The notes under the pieces: model-generated
What the model saw: only the letters and a program-made list of their open reading frames with translations
Told to the model about the DNA's origin: nothing
The model's database searches: none
Position numbers and translations under genes: made by a program
DNA from: an uncultured Planococcus sp.
GTDB lineage: Bacteria; Bacillota; Bacilli; Bacillales_A; Planococcaceae
Assembly (NCBI GenBank): GCA_947502505.1
Contig: CANNAE010000005.1
Location: 1-64,000 of the forward strand
Length of the DNA: 64,000 bases
Direction: 5' to 3'
Shown: positions 49,431 to 59,743 of the stretch, piece by piece
Layout of the letters: each line of letters opens with the position of its first letter
How positions within the stretch are numbered: the first letter of the stretch is position 1

Positions 49431-49727
49431 ATGGAAAAAATTGGACAGCTGCAGACGCCGTTTCTGCAAAATCAATTCCTGGAAAAATTACAGCCGGAAC
49501 CGCAAGCTTCAGGCTTCGGCGATGTCTTTAAAAATGCGTTAAAAGAAGTGAGCAATGCCCAAAATGTGTCCGATAAAAAGACGGAGCAGTTGGTGACAGG
49601 CGAAGTGGAAGACGTGCACGAAGTGATGATCGCGGCGCAAAAAGCGAGTTTGTCGCTTCAAATGACGATGCAAGTGCGCAATAAAGTGGTAGAAGCCTAT
49701 CAAGAAGTCATGAGAATGCAAGTATGA
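49431..49727 (+). CDS. fliE: Hook-basal body complex protein FliE
   Basis: A 98-residue adaptor between the MS ring and rod. The C-terminal signature GEVEDVHEVMIAAQKASLSLQMTMQVRNKVVEAYQEVMRM (key blocks VHEVMIAAQKA and RNKVVEAYQE) is complete. GGAGGGG precedes the ATG. Confidence 0.95.
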   Translation: MEKIGQLQTPFLQNQFLEKLQPEPQASGFGDVFKNALKEVSNAQNVSDKKTEQLVTGEVEDVHEVMIAAQKASLSLQMTMQVRNKVVEAYQEVMRMQV

Positions 49728-49749
49728 AAAAGACTAAGGTGTGCCTTCA

Positions 49750-51390
49750 ATGAAAGAAAAGTTCGAAACCTATAAAACCAAGACAAAAGACTCCTGGGGC
49801 AGTTTATCAAAAGCGACTAAATGGCTGATGGCCGCGTCCTTTTTCATTACTTTGCTTGCTTTAGGGCTTTTTGTTTTCTTCAATAGCCAATCCAATATGT
49901 CGCCTTTGTATTCCAATTTGGACCCTGCAGAAGCGGGTGAAATCAAGGCGGCGATTGAAAGCCAAGGAATCCCGGTCGAAGTGTCGACAGACGGGTCCAC
50001 GATTTCCGTGCCGGATGAACAAGTCGCCGGTCTGAAAGTCAGCTTGGCGGCAGAGGGCTTGCCGAAAAACGGCAATGTCACTTACGGCATATTCAGTGAA
50101 AACATGGGCCTCGGCATGACCGACCGCCATTTCGATGTGGTCGAACGCGATGCCATGCAAAATGAATTGGCGTATTTGGTCAAGCAAATCGCCGGTGTGA
50201 CCGATGCCAATGTCATGATCACCTTGCCGAAAGAAAACGTCTGGTTGACTGATGAAGAGCAAGTATCGACAGCCTCGATTGTGGTCAAAGGCGACGGCAC
50301 TTTGAGTTTAGACCAGAAGCAAATCAACGGTTTGTACCATTTGGTCAGTAAATCGGTGCCGAATTTGCCGATGGAGCAAATCGTCATCATGGACCAGAAC
50401 GGCCAAGTGTTTGAATTGCAGGATACCGGGGCGCCGGACACCAATTTGACGATGTATCAGCAAAACCGTGAAATCCAGCAAGGCATCGAACAAGATATTC
50501 AACGTGAATTGCAGCAAATGCTTGGGCTATTGCTCGGGCAAGACAAAGTCGTCGTCTCTGTTATGGCGAATATTGACTTCACGAAAGAAAAACGCGAAGA
50601 GCAATTGGTGGAACCGGTCGATCTCGAAACCGGCGAAGGCATCGATATCAGCATAGAGCGAATCGTTGAAACTTACGCAAGCGAAGGCCAAGCATTGGCA
50701 GACGATGCCGGCACCGGGGAAACGGATATTGCCAATTACCCATCGGCGGATGGAATCGGGACAAGCGAATCCGAGCGCACTGAAGAACGCATCAACCGCG
50801 AAGTCAACCGCATCAACCGACAGATCGAGATGAGCCCTTATGTCATTGACGACATCACGATCAATGTCGGCGTCGAACCGCCGGTGCCGGACAATCCGGC
50901 AACGTTAACTGAACAGAATATGACGGATATCCGTACATTATTAGCAAATACAGTCAGCGCGTCGCTCAGCATGAATGAATTCCAGCCGACCCCTGCAGAA
51001 CTTGATGACCGCATTTCCATCTTCGCTACGGAATTCCAAGGGCGCCCGGAACTGGCTGAAGAAGAGCCAGTCGTGACGTTTTGGACGGGCATCCCGCTTC
51101 TATGGTATGTGGCAGCAGGTGTTGGAATCCTATTGTTGACGGGCATTATCTTGTTCGTCGTGAAAAGACGCAAAAAGCAGCAAGCAGAATTGGAAGCCGA
51201 GCTGGAAATGGATTATTTCGAGCGGGCGGCAGCGAAAATGCAACCGGCAGCAAGCACTCAAGAAGGCGAAGTGGATTTGTCCGAGTTCAACAATCGAACA
51301 AACCCGAAACGAAAAACCATCGAGAAGCTTGCCAAAGGACGCCCGGACGATTTTACGAATTTACTGCGCTCGTGGATGGCGGATGATTAG
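49750..51390 (+). CDS. fliF: Flagellar MS-ring protein FliF
   Basis: A 546-residue MS-ring protein with membrane helices near residues 25-45 and 445-465, a YscJ-type domain (SPLYSNLDPAEAGEIKAAIESQGIPVEV) and a C-terminal FliG-binding tail. AAGGTG at 49736-49741 favours ATG 49750 over GTG 49741. fliG follows 11 nt downstream, matching the physical FliF-FliG contact. Confidence 0.95.
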   Translation: MKEKFETYKTKTKDSWGSLSKATKWLMAASFFITLLALGLFVFFNSQSNMSPLYSNLDPAEAGEIKAAIESQGIPVEVSTDGSTISVPDEQVAGLKVSLAAEGLPKNGNVTYGIFSENMGLGMTDRHFDVVERDAMQNELAYLVKQIAGVTDANVMITLPKENVWLTDEEQVSTASIVVKGDGTLSLDQKQINGLYHLVSKSVPNLPMEQIVIMDQNGQVFELQDTGAPDTNLTMYQQNREIQQGIEQDIQRELQQMLGLLLGQDKVVVSVMANIDFTKEKREEQLVEPVDLETGEGIDISIERIVETYASEGQALADDAGTGETDIANYPSADGIGTSESERTEERINREVNRINRQIEMSPYVIDDITINVGVEPPVPDNPATLTEQNMTDIRTLLANTVSASLSMNEFQPTPAELDDRISIFATEFQGRPELAEEEPVVTFWTGIPLLWYVAAGVGILLLTGIILFVVKRRKKQQAELEAELEMDYFERAAAKMQPAASTQEGEVDLSEFNNRTNPKRKTIEKLAKGRPDDFTNLLRSWMADD

Positions 51391-51401
51391 GAGAGAACTG
51401 A

Positions 51402-52418
51402 ATGGTAGAACGGATAAAAGAATTGACGGGCATCCAAAAAGTGGCCGTATTGCTTGTGGGCATGGGACCGGATGTTTCAGTCGAAGTGTTCAAGCGCCTG
51501 TCTGAAAAGGAAATTGATCAATTGACGATGGAAATTTCCAATGTGCGCCAATTAAAAAACAGCCAATCGGAACGGGTCATCAACGAATTTTATGAAATGG
51601 TGCTGGCCCAGGACTATATGAACGAAGGCGGGCTCAGCTATGCACGGGAAGTTCTTGAAAAAGCGCTCGGCAAAGAAAAGGCCATCGATACGATCGGCCG
51701 GCTATCGAATCGCCTTCAAGTCAAGCCTTTCAATTTCGCAAGGCGCCTCGACCCTGCCCGCATCGTGACGGTGCTGCAAAGCGAGCAGCCCCAAACCATC
51801 GCATTGGTCTTGTCGTATCTGGATCCAAAGCAGTCTTCTGCGATTCTGTCCCAGCTGCCTGTAGAGCAGCGGGCGGAAGTGGCGAAGCGCATCGCCTTGA
51901 TGGAAAGCACATCGCCTGATGTCATCCAGCAAGTCGAGCAAGTGCTAGAACGCAAGCTTTCTTCTGTAAACGGCGCCCAGGATTATGCGGCAACCGGCGG
52001 AGTGGAAGCGATTGTCCGCGTGCTCAACCAAGTGGACCGAAGCACCGAAAAAGCCATCTTGTCCGAACTCGAAACCGGAAGCCCGGACCTTGTCGCCGAG
52101 ATCAAGAAGCTTATGTTCGTTTTCGAAGACATTGTCAAATTGGATGTCCGTTCGATTCAACGGGTCATTCGCGAAGTAAGCGACCTGGACATGAGTTTTG
52201 CATTGAAAGCAGCCAGTGATGAAGTGAAAGAAAGCATCTTCCGAAATATGTCCACAAGGCGTTCGGAAATGATCCGCGAAGAAATCGACGTCATGGGCCC
52301 TGTCAAATTGAAAGACGTGGAAAATGCCCAGACCGAAATCGTCGCCTTGATCCGCAAACTGGAAGAAGAAGGGGAAATCACCGTCTCACGTGAAGAAGGA
52401 GATGAACTGATTGTCTAA
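51402..52418 (+). CDS. fliG: Flagellar motor switch protein FliG
   Basis: A 338-residue switch protein: N-terminal FliF-binding domain (KVAVLLVGMGPDVSVEVFKRLSE), middle EHPQT-like EQPQTIALVLSYLDP, and the C-terminal torque helix with charged residues (MSTRRSEMIREEIDVMGPVKLKDVENAQ). MotA contacts this helix. The ATG follows GGAGAGAA. The fliH start lies inside its end. Confidence 0.96.
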   Translation: MVERIKELTGIQKVAVLLVGMGPDVSVEVFKRLSEKEIDQLTMEISNVRQLKNSQSERVINEFYEMVLAQDYMNEGGLSYAREVLEKALGKEKAIDTIGRLSNRLQVKPFNFARRLDPARIVTVLQSEQPQTIALVLSYLDPKQSSAILSQLPVEQRAEVAKRIALMESTSPDVIQQVEQVLERKLSSVNGAQDYAATGGVEAIVRVLNQVDRSTEKAILSELETGSPDLVAEIKKLMFVFEDIVKLDVRSIQRVIREVSDLDMSFALKAASDEVKESIFRNMSTRRSEMIREEIDVMGPVKLKDVENAQTEIVALIRKLEEEGEITVSREEGDELIV

Positions 52419-53199
52419 TATCATCCGCAGCACGGAACAAAGCGGCACGAAAATCATCCAATTGCGCAAAGTGGAGACGCGCAGGCAATTCACGAGCCAA
52501 GGGGATGCAGATATCGAGCAGTATGGCGGGCGTTTGAAGGATGAAGTAGCGGCACTTGAACAACAGCTGGAAACTTTGCGGCAGCAATTGGCCGATGAGC
52601 AACAGCAAGCGCATGAGGAAATGGCCGCTTGGCGGGAAGAACAGCAGCAACAAGCGGCAGCAGAAGCCCAGCAACAAGCACAAACCGCTGCTGAAGAAGG
52701 GTTTCAGGAAGGCTTTTCCCAAGGGATGGCGCAAGCCGAAGCGGATTACCGGGAACAGCGCGAATTGATGGAAAGCTTGATTGCGGGAGCGTACGAAGAG
52801 CAAAAACGCATCATCCGTGAAGCAGAGCCGTTCTTGCTGTCGCTCAGCACAGAAATTGCACGCAAAATTATCCGCAATGAACTCAAGCAAGACGATGCCC
52901 AGCTATTGTCGATCATCCAACACGCCCTCCGGCAAGCGGATGATTCAGAAGAAGTCGCGATCCATGTGGCGCTTGAAGATTATCCGGCGGTCCTGCCTTT
53001 TGAAGATGAGCTGAAAAGCTATATCCGGGCAGGCGCCGAGCTGAAATTGATGCCGGTGGCGAACCAAGCGCCTTCTGGCTGTACGATCCATACGAAAAGC
53101 GGTTCGTACGATGCGACTTTAGACAGCCAATTGAGTGAGATCAAGAAACAATTGCTTCTTTATTGTGAGGAGAAGGCCAATGACGAAGCTGGAAGATAG
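52411..53199 (+). CDS. fliH: Flagellar export regulator FliH
   Basis: A 262-residue stator of the export ATPase. A long Gln/Glu-rich coiled coil (about 45-110) precedes a FliH C-terminal domain (LSTEIARKIIRNELKQDD, SGCTIHTKSGSYDATLDSQLSEIK). The start is TTG 52411, with AAGGAG inside the fliG end at suitable spacing. It overlaps fliG by 8 nt and fliI by 20 nt. Confidence 0.92.
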   Translation: MSNIIRSTEQSGTKIIQLRKVETRRQFTSQGDADIEQYGGRLKDEVAALEQQLETLRQQLADEQQQAHEEMAAWREEQQQQAAAEAQQQAQTAAEEGFQEGFSQGMAQAEADYREQRELMESLIAGAYEEQKRIIREAEPFLLSLSTEIARKIIRNELKQDDAQLLSIIQHALRQADDSEEVAIHVALEDYPAVLPFEDELKSYIRAGAELKLMPVANQAPSGCTIHTKSGSYDATLDSQLSEIKKQLLLYCEEKANDEAGR

Positions 53200-54505
53200 C
53201 GAATACTTAACGCTGCTGGAAGAAATCGAACCGGTGAAAAAACACGGGAAAGTCGTCCAGGTCATCGGCTTGACCATTGAAGCGCAAGGGCCGAATGCCA
53301 AGCTTGGCGAATTGTGCTTATTGTATCCGAGCCGTTTCGACCCGCCGATCGAGGCGGAAGTGGTCGGCTTTAAGGAAAACAAAATCATGCTTATGCCGCT
53401 GAGCGACCTTGCGCAAGTGGGGCCGGGTTGCCTCGTCGTCGCAACGGGTGTGCCGTTGCAGATCCGTGTTGGCCCAGCCATCCTCGGAAAAATCCTGGAC
53501 GGCACCGGCAAACCGCTCGATGACAATAAATTGCCGAAAGGCTTAAAGAAATATTCCACGACCAATACGCCGCCAAATCCGCTCAAGCGGCCGCGCATCG
53601 ACAAGCCATTAGAAGTCGGCGTGCGCGCGATTGATGGATTGTTGACGGTGGGCCAAGGCCAGCGCATCGGCGTGTTTGCCGGAAGCGGGGTCGGCAAAAG
53701 TACGCTCATGGGCATGATCGCCCGCAACACCGAAGCCGACGTCAACGTCATCGCCTTGATCGGCGAGCGGGGCCGTGAAGTCCGGGATTTCATCGAACGC
53801 GATCTCGGGCCGGAAGGGTTGAAAAACTCGGTCGTCGTCGCCGCGACATCCGATCAGACACCGATGCAACGCATTAAAGGAGCGCTGACGGCGACTGCGA
53901 TTGCGGAGTATTTCCGTGACCAAGGTAAAAACGTCATGCTGATGATGGATTCGGTCACGCGCTTTGCCATGGCGCAGCGCGAGGTCGGGCTTGCTGTCGG
54001 GGAACCCCCGACCAGTAAAGGCTATACGCCGAGTGTATTTGCCTTATTGCCACGCTTGCTCGAGCGCTCCGGCACTTCAGCGAAAGGGTCGATCACCGCC
54101 TTCTACACAGTGCTGGTCGATGGCGACGATATGAACGAACCGATTGCCGATGCAGTGCGCGGGATTTTGGACGGCCATATCGTGCTGGACCGCAAATTGG
54201 CACAAAAAGGCCAATTCCCGGCGATCAATATCATGGCCAGCGTGAGCCGGATCATGAACGAAGTTACCACGCGCGACCACCAGCAGGCAGCGACCGAACT
54301 GAAACGTTTGCTCGCAGCACATGATTCGGCGGAAGACCTGATTAATATCGGGGCCTATAAAAGCGGAGCCAATAAGGAAATTGACGAAGCGATCCGCGCG
54401 TACCCGTTAATCCGGGAATATTTGCAACAGGATATTTACGAGAAGGCCGAATTGACGGAAAGCGTTGACCGGCTCGCACGACAATTTGGAGGTGCTGAAA
54501 CGTGA
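53180..54505 (+). CDS. fliI: Flagellum-specific ATPase FliI
   Basis: A 441-residue F1-beta-like export ATPase. Walker A is AGSGVGKST, and GERGREVRDF, Walker B MLMMDSVTRFAMAQREVGLA and TKGYTPSVF-like SKGYTPSVFALLPRLLERSG are intact. GAGGAGAAGG precedes ATG 53180; the open frame extends upstream into fliH but without a ribosome binding site. It overlaps fliJ by 4 nt (GTGA). Confidence 0.96.
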   Translation: MTKLEDSEYLTLLEEIEPVKKHGKVVQVIGLTIEAQGPNAKLGELCLLYPSRFDPPIEAEVVGFKENKIMLMPLSDLAQVGPGCLVVATGVPLQIRVGPAILGKILDGTGKPLDDNKLPKGLKKYSTTNTPPNPLKRPRIDKPLEVGVRAIDGLLTVGQGQRIGVFAGSGVGKSTLMGMIARNTEADVNVIALIGERGREVRDFIERDLGPEGLKNSVVVAATSDQTPMQRIKGALTATAIAEYFRDQGKNVMLMMDSVTRFAMAQREVGLAVGEPPTSKGYTPSVFALLPRLLERSGTSAKGSITAFYTVLVDGDDMNEPIADAVRGILDGHIVLDRKLAQKGQFPAINIMASVSRIMNEVTTRDHQQAATELKRLLAAHDSAEDLINIGAYKSGANKEIDEAIRAYPLIREYLQQDIYEKAELTESVDRLARQFGGAET

Positions 54506-54963
54506 CACGATTCAATTTCCGATTCCAGAAAATTCTCGAACTGAAAGAAAACGAAACGCAGCTAGCCCAAGTCGAAATGGCCGAAGCGCTAAAAAAAGAG
54601 CAGGCGGTCCGAGAACAAAGCGAAGCCTTGCAAACGAAAATCATGGAAGCAGAAGAAATGAAAAAAGCAAAAGAACAAAAAGGCATCCCGATTTCCGAGC
54701 TGCGCATGCTCGAAGGCTATATTTACCAGCTGTATGAGCAGTCGTCCGCAGCGAACCGTGAAGTCGCGGCGCACGAGCGGCATGTCTCACAAAGCCAGGA
54801 TGCCTTGAAAGCAAAAGCGCGAGAAGAGAAAACCTGGGGCAATTTGAAAGAACAAAACTATGCCGCCCACCAAAAAGAGAACCAAGCGGCAGAGCAGAGT
54901 TTTTTCGATGACCTGGCAGGGAGCCGCTATCATCGCCTCGGCAGAACCGGTGATGCACAGTGA
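54502..54963 (+). CDS. fliJ: Flagellar export protein FliJ
   Basis: A 153-residue two-helix coiled coil, the gamma-like stalk of the export ATPase (FRFQKILELKENETQLAQVEMAEALK at the N-terminus). The start is GTG, sharing GTGA with the fliI stop and preceded by GGAGGTG. It is coupled to fliK by the same arrangement. No ylxF lies between fliJ and fliK as it does in B. subtilis. Confidence 0.92.
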   Translation: MTRFNFRFQKILELKENETQLAQVEMAEALKKEQAVREQSEALQTKIMEAEEMKKAKEQKGIPISELRMLEGYIYQLYEQSSAANREVAAHERHVSQSQDALKAKAREEKTWGNLKEQNYAAHQKENQAAEQSFFDDLAGSRYHRLGRTGDAQ

Positions 54964-56231
54964 ACGCCCTATCTTCTATCTTGATGGGAAGCACCGCTGC
55001 TCCTGCTGCTGCGAAAGCGGCGAAGGCTACCGATCCGGCACGGCAATTTGAACAATTGCTCATGGGCTTGTCAGCGGGATCGGCAGAACAGCCGGAACTT
55101 GAAGCGGCCACAGAACAATTGCCTGAAGAAGAACTGATGGCGCTGTTCGGGCAATTGATGGGTACGCCGACAGAACAATTGACCGAAGAACAGCAAGCCT
55201 TGCAATACGCCATTTTCCAATTGACAGGAGATGTGAACGGAGAACAGCTGCAACTGGCGATCGAAGCTTACGGTGCCGGTGAAGAGCTGCAGGGCGAACT
55301 GGCTGAATTGGCCAAACAAATGAAGTCGATCGCGATAGCTGCTAAAGAATTCGCACAGCTAGACGGGTTTTCGGGGGTCGCCATAAAAGAAATGGACATG
55401 GCCGGTGCAGCAACGGAAGAAGCCTTGCGCCCGCTCATCGAATTGGCGGCACAGCTGAAAGAAGAAACGCTTCCTTCAGAAAAATTGCAATTAGTGAAAG
55501 AGCTCATGCCCGTTAAAACAGAAGCGCGCCTGCCGTTTGCGCAAACGCCCGCCGCCTGGCTTCACGCTTTGGCACAAGAAAGTGCTCCAGCTGATCGCGC
55601 GGCAGAACAGCAAACGCCTGATGCGCAAGCGATGCCTGCGGAAGAATTGGTTCCAGAAGATGAGGCGGTTCAAGCCGCAGCTCCTGTGAAAACAGAAGGG
55701 CAAGTACAAGCCGCCGTGCTTCCGGCTGCATTCGCTGAACAAAAGCCGGTGGATGCCCAAGTGCGGCAAGTGCCGGTGCAGAAGCTTTCGGAAACACTCG
55801 CAGAATGGATCAGTTCACCCGCACGCCTCGCCACTGGCGGCAATGAAACGCGCTTGCGCATCAATATTTTCCCTGAGCATCTCGGGCATTTAGAGATTTT
55901 GGTCAGTACAGCAAGCGGAAAAGTCAGTGCGCAAATTATTGCGAGCCACGGTGCAGCTAAAGAAGCAGTTGAGCTTCAATTAAATCAATTGCGCATTTCC
56001 TTGTCTCAGCAAGGCGTGGAAATCGATCGCTTGGAAGTGCGGGAAGACAGCGGCCCATCCGAGTTCGAACAGCACAAACAGCAGCAATCGCCTTTCTCGA
56101 ATGCACCGAAAGACAATATCAGCCAGCATGGCGGAAGCGGCGGTGAAGCTGTTTCGGACGATGCCGATATACCGCCGCAGCGCGAGCGTGAAACCGCATC
56201 AGCCAATGGCCAAGTGGATTATAGCGTTTAA
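54960..56231 (+). CDS. fliK: Flagellar hook-length control protein FliK
   Basis: A 423-residue secreted ruler. The N-terminal 280 residues are Ala/Glu/Gln-rich, and the C-terminal Flg_hook domain (about 285-370) has LRINIFPEHLGHLEILVSTASGKVSAQI and AVELQLNQLRISLSQQGVEIDRLEV. The GTG start overlaps the fliJ stop. The length and the low-complexity N-terminal region are typical; FliK sequences diverge strongly. Confidence 0.92.
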   Translation: MNALSSILMGSTAAPAAAKAAKATDPARQFEQLLMGLSAGSAEQPELEAATEQLPEEELMALFGQLMGTPTEQLTEEQQALQYAIFQLTGDVNGEQLQLAIEAYGAGEELQGELAELAKQMKSIAIAAKEFAQLDGFSGVAIKEMDMAGAATEEALRPLIELAAQLKEETLPSEKLQLVKELMPVKTEARLPFAQTPAAWLHALAQESAPADRAAEQQTPDAQAMPAEELVPEDEAVQAAAPVKTEGQVQAAVLPAAFAEQKPVDAQVRQVPVQKLSETLAEWISSPARLATGGNETRLRINIFPEHLGHLEILVSTASGKVSAQIIASHGAAKEAVELQLNQLRISLSQQGVEIDRLEVREDSGPSEFEQHKQQQSPFSNAPKDNISQHGGSGGEAVSDDADIPPQRERETASANGQVDYSV

Positions 56232-56249
56232 ACAAAAGGGAGTGCTTGA

Positions 56250-56714
56250 ATGAATATCGCAGCAACAGGGACAACGACGGCGGCTAATCAACCGGCGGCA
56301 ACGACAGAAACTACAAAGCCGGACGCTCTCGGGCAAGACGCTTTCCTGAAAATCCTGATCGCCCAGTTAAAATACCAGGATCCGATGGAACCACAGAAAG
56401 ATGCAGAGTTTATCGGGCAGATGGCACAGTTCAGCAGCCTCGAGCAATTGACGCAATTAAACAAGACGATGACGGGATACGCCGGAGAAGGCGGTAACGC
56501 ATCACTTGCAGGTTCCGCCCATTTGCTCGGGACGGAAATCAGCTGGTCGGCGAATGGCGAAAGCGGCACCGGCATTGTCCAAGCCGTGACGATGAAGAAT
56601 GGCGAAGTCATGGTCGAGCTGAAAGACGGGGAAACTAAAATCCCGCTATCGGCCATTGAACGGATCGAACAACAAAACGACAATCAAAACGAACAGGCGG
56701 CCGAGCAAGCTTAA
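56250..56714 (+). CDS. flgD: Flagellar hook assembly protein FlgD
   Basis: A 154-residue hook-cap protein. [47 protein letters not shown] (key blocks [14 protein letters not shown] and [11 protein letters not shown]) is diagnostic, and the C-terminal [19 protein letters not shown] forms the FlgD Tudor-like part. AAAGGGAG precedes the ATG. It corresponds to the gene once called ylxG. Confidence 0.93.
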   Translation: MNIAATGTTTAANQPAATTETTKPDALGQDAFLKILIAQLKYQDPMEPQKDAEFIGQMAQFSSLEQLTQLNKTMTGYAGEGGNASLAGSAHLLGTEISWSANGESGTGIVQAVTMKNGEVMVELKDGETKIPLSAIERIEQQNDNQNEQAAEQA

Positions 56715-56745
56715 ACTTGCAGCCAGCTGAAAGGGGAAATGACAA

Positions 56746-57507
56746 ATGTTGCGTTCTATGTACTCAGGGGTAGCCGGCATGAAAAACTTCCAGGTGAAAT
56801 TGGATGTAATCGGGAACAATATTTCCAACGTCAACACTATCGGATTCAAGAAAAGCTCGATCCAGTTCCAGGATCTATTGAGCCAAACCGTATCGACAAG
56901 CGGGGCAAACCCGATGCAGGTCGGTCTTGGTTCTAGCGCCGCTTCTCTCAATATCAACCACAGCCCAGGATCTGCGATTTCGACTGGGGTAGCAACAGAT
57001 TTGACGATTATGGGCGACGGATTCTTCGTTGTGCAATCGCCGGAAGACGCCAACGAACGATACCTGACGCGGGCTGGGAGTTTCACTTTGGACGAAACCG
57101 GCTTATTGATAACTGCGCAAGGCTATAACGTGCTTGATACAGCAGGAAACCCGATCCAAATCGACCAAGGCAGCAATTTTAGCATCGACCGCCTTGGCAA
57201 TATCCAGCAAGAAAACGGCCCGACGATTCAAATCGGCATGTTTGATATCGATAACCCAGCAAGCCTCGAAAAAGTCGGCGGTTCGATGTATAAACTAGGA
57301 AACCAAGAAGCTATTGCAAACGGCAATATTTCAGATGCAGGAACAATCAATTCCCAAATCGGATCCGGCCTTCTTGAAATGTCCAACGTTGACCTTACGG
57401 AAGAGTTTACGGAAATGATCATTGCCCAGCGCGGTTTCCAGGCAAACTCCCGGACCATCACCACTTCAGATGAACTGCTTCAGGAAGTCGTGAACTTGAA
57501 ACGATGA
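56746..57507 (+). CDS. flgE: Flagellar hook protein FlgE
   Basis: A 253-residue hook protein (called flgG or flgE in Bacillus): N-terminal SMYSGVAGMKNFQVKLDVIGNNISNVNTIGFKKSS, central TDLTIMGDGFFVVQSPED, C-terminal LEMSNVDLTEEFTEMIIAQRGFQANSRTITTSDELLQEVV (given as family blocks). The short length is typical of the Bacillus form. AAGGGG precedes the ATG, just after flgD. Confidence 0.93.
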   Translation: MLRSMYSGVAGMKNFQVKLDVIGNNISNVNTIGFKKSSIQFQDLLSQTVSTSGANPMQVGLGSSAASLNINHSPGSAISTGVATDLTIMGDGFFVVQSPEDANERYLTRAGSFTLDETGLLITAQGYNVLDTAGNPIQIDQGSNFSIDRLGNIQQENGPTIQIGMFDIDNPASLEKVGGSMYKLGNQEAIANGNISDAGTINSQIGSGLLEMSNVDLTEEFTEMIIAQRGFQANSRTITTSDELLQEVVNLKR

Positions 57508-57535
57508 TGAGATTCGCTGGGCGGGGTGAAGGTTT

Positions 57536-57751
57536 ATGATTCGCTTAACAAGGCTGAACCGTTCTGAAATCGTCTTGAATGCGGTCTATATTGAACGGAT
57601 CGAAGCGATGCCGGATACGGTCATTACGCTTACGACCGGAAGGAAAGTCCACGTGTTGGAGCCGGTCCAGACCGTGATCGGCCAAGTGACGGCTTACTAC
57701 CGGGACATCAACATCCTTCCGAAATTGCACGACGCACCTATGGAAGAGTAA
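57536..57751 (+). CDS. FlbD family protein (SwrD/YlzI-like)
   Basis: A 71-residue protein of the FlbD family (MIRLTRLNRSEIVLNAVYIERIEAMPDTVITLTTGRK, key blocks IRLTRLN and DTVITLTTGRK). The B. subtilis homologue SwrD increases stator power for swarming. It lies in the same place, between flgE and fliM. GGGGTGAAGG precedes the ATG. Confidence 0.9.
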   Translation: MIRLTRLNRSEIVLNAVYIERIEAMPDTVITLTTGRKVHVLEPVQTVIGQVTAYYRDINILPKLHDAPMEE

Positions 57752-57762
57752 GGAGAGTCAGC

Positions 57763-58704
57763 ATGGAACCAAGTTTTTCAGAAAAATCACAAGCGTTGAG
57801 CAACAAGAACATTCATACTTACGATTTCAAGAAGGCGTTGCGGTTTTCACAGGACCAGATCCGGACATTGTCCCGTATCCATGAAAATTTCGCGCGGCTG
57901 CTGACCTCCTACTTTTCGGCGCAACTGCGCACCTATGTGCAGATCACGACGGAAAAAGTGGAGCAAGTCGCGTATACGGATTTTCTCCAGCAAATCGAGA
58001 AGAAATCGATACTCGGCGTCTTTGAGGCCCAGCCGCTTACAGGCAGCATGGTGATGAAGTTTTCGCCGGAAGTGGCCTATGTCATGTTCGACCGCCTGCT
58101 TGGCGGGCAAGGAAACGTGCTTCAGCGGTCGAGCGATTTGACTGAAATCGAGATCAGCGTCATCAACCGGATCTTCAACCAGTCATTGGGCTGCTTTCAG
58201 GAAGCTTGGACCTCTGTAATAGAATTATCGGCAGAATTAAAAGAAGTTGAAGTAAATCCGCAATTTTTACCGATGGCTTCGCCGAACGAAACCGTCATCA
58301 TCGTCAATTTGCTGGCCAAGATCGGCGACACGGAAGGAAAAATTCAATTGTGCCTGCCCCATTTGGTGCTTGAGCATGTCTTGCCGAAACTATCGGCCCG
58401 CCACTGGCTCGCAAGCCAGAAAAAAGCGATCGAACACGAGGAAGTGGAAGCGCTGGAAAAACGCCTCCACGGAACGAAGATGGACATCGCTGCGGTTCTC
58501 GGAGAAGTGACGGTCGACATTAAGGATTTTCTGGATTTGAAAACAGGCGATGTTCTCCGTTTGAATGAATCGGTGGATGCGCCAGTGAAATTGTATGTTG
58601 ATCAAAAGCAGAAGTTCCTGGCACAGCCTGGGACTTCGAAAGGCCGATTAGCGGTCCAAATTACAGGCTTGTGCGGGGAAGGGGAATTTTACGATGAAGG
58701 ATGA
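57763..58704 (+). CDS. fliM: Flagellar motor switch protein FliM, without CheY-binding motif
   Basis: A 313-residue C-ring protein with the CheC-like middle domain ([35 protein letters not shown], as key blocks) and a SpoA C-terminal domain. The usual FliM N-terminus LSQxEIDALL, which binds phospho-CheY, is absent: the protein begins [34 protein letters not shown] fixes the start, and the previous gene ends 11 nt upstream, so nothing is missed. It is about 20 residues shorter than B. subtilis FliM. Confidence 0.93.
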   Translation: MEPSFSEKSQALSNKNIHTYDFKKALRFSQDQIRTLSRIHENFARLLTSYFSAQLRTYVQITTEKVEQVAYTDFLQQIEKKSILGVFEAQPLTGSMVMKFSPEVAYVMFDRLLGGQGNVLQRSSDLTEIEISVINRIFNQSLGCFQEAWTSVIELSAELKEVEVNPQFLPMASPNETVIIVNLLAKIGDTEGKIQLCLPHLVLEHVLPKLSARHWLASQKKAIEHEEVEALEKRLHGTKMDIAAVLGEVTVDIKDFLDLKTGDVLRLNESVDAPVKLYVDQKQKFLAQPGTSKGRLAVQITGLCGEGEFYDEG

Positions 58705-59743
58705 GCGCTTGTCGCCAGAAGAAATGGAAGGCTTGCTCAATAAGCCGGAACACCCAGAACCAAGTGAAGCTTTGGGCAGCCATGAACTGGATGTGCTGAA
58801 GGAATTGTTCTGCACGGCGCTTGGCGGCACTGCGGTGCTGCAAGATTCGTTGTTTCCGGAATCCTCCGCCATTGAAGGGCCTGTATGGACAGTAAAAAGC
58901 AAAGAGGACTTGTTTTCGGAAACGGAGACGCCGGTCTATGTAGCGCTAGGGGAATATACCGGCTTTATCAAGATGCCACAGATTGTAACACTGGACCGGC
59001 AAGATGCCCACGAAGTGGCGTCTGAACTGACCGGGGAGAAGGAAGAAGAAGCATCGTTCGCTGCGGTTCAAGACATGCTATCGCGCTTGTTCACCTCTTC
59101 AGCATCGGCTTTATCGATGGTAACGGGCCAAGAAACGGGCTATTCCTTATCGGGCATGGACATTCTCGAAACCGGACAAAAATTCCCGTTTACCCATTTC
59201 ACGAAAGAACAATGGTTTGCTGAGGCGCTGTTTACGCTGTCTGTCGGCGGCCGCCAAAATGTCGCGTTCCGCATGTATTTGCCGGCGGGCCCTTGCCGCG
59301 AGCTTGCAGAAAAGCTGGCAGGCTGCGACGATCATGCAGAAGAAGTAAAGGAGAGACAGGATATGCCATCAAATGATCAACAACAACCGGAAAACAGCCC
59401 GCAGCCGGAAGGGGCGAACGGGCAGAGCGTCCAATCTGTGCAATTTTCGAGCTTTGACGATATCGCCACTGAACAATCATCGCCGAACAATCTGGACATG
59501 CTGTTGGACATTCCGCTGCAAGTGACAGTGGAGCTCGGCCGCACGAAGCGCATGGTCAAGGAAATCCTTGAAATGTCGCAAGGCTCGATTATCGAACTTG
59601 ATAAGCTGGCGGGAGAGCCAGTGGATATTTTAATCAACAATAAACTGATCGCGGTTGGCGAAGTCGTCGTCATCGACGAGAATTTCGGCGTGCGCGTGAC
59701 AGATATCTTAAGTACGGCAGAGCGCATTTCCAAATTGCGTTGA
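58694..59743 (+). CDS. fliY: Flagellar motor switch protein FliY, degenerate CheC region
   Basis: A 349-residue switch protein with a FliN/SpoA C-terminal domain (about 260-345: [26 protein letters not shown]) and a CheC-like N-terminal half. It keeps an [10 protein letters not shown] motif (6-15) like the LSQDEIDALL of B. subtilis FliY. The two CheC-type active sites are altered: ELFC at 37-40 replaces E-x-x-N, and the second site reads VQDMLSR instead of an E-x-x-N pattern. CheY-P phosphatase activity is therefore unlikely. It overlaps fliM by 11 nt. Confidence 0.9.
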   Translation: MKDERLSPEEMEGLLNKPEHPEPSEALGSHELDVLKELFCTALGGTAVLQDSLFPESSAIEGPVWTVKSKEDLFSETETPVYVALGEYTGFIKMPQIVTLDRQDAHEVASELTGEKEEEASFAAVQDMLSRLFTSSASALSMVTGQETGYSLSGMDILETGQKFPFTHFTKEQWFAEALFTLSVGGRQNVAFRMYLPAGPCRELAEKLAGCDDHAEEVKERQDMPSNDQQQPENSPQPEGANGQSVQSVQFSSFDDIATEQSSPNNLDMLLDIPLQVTVELGRTKRMVKEILEMSQGSIIELDKLAGEPVDILINNKLIAVGEVVVIDENFGVRVTDILSTAERISKLR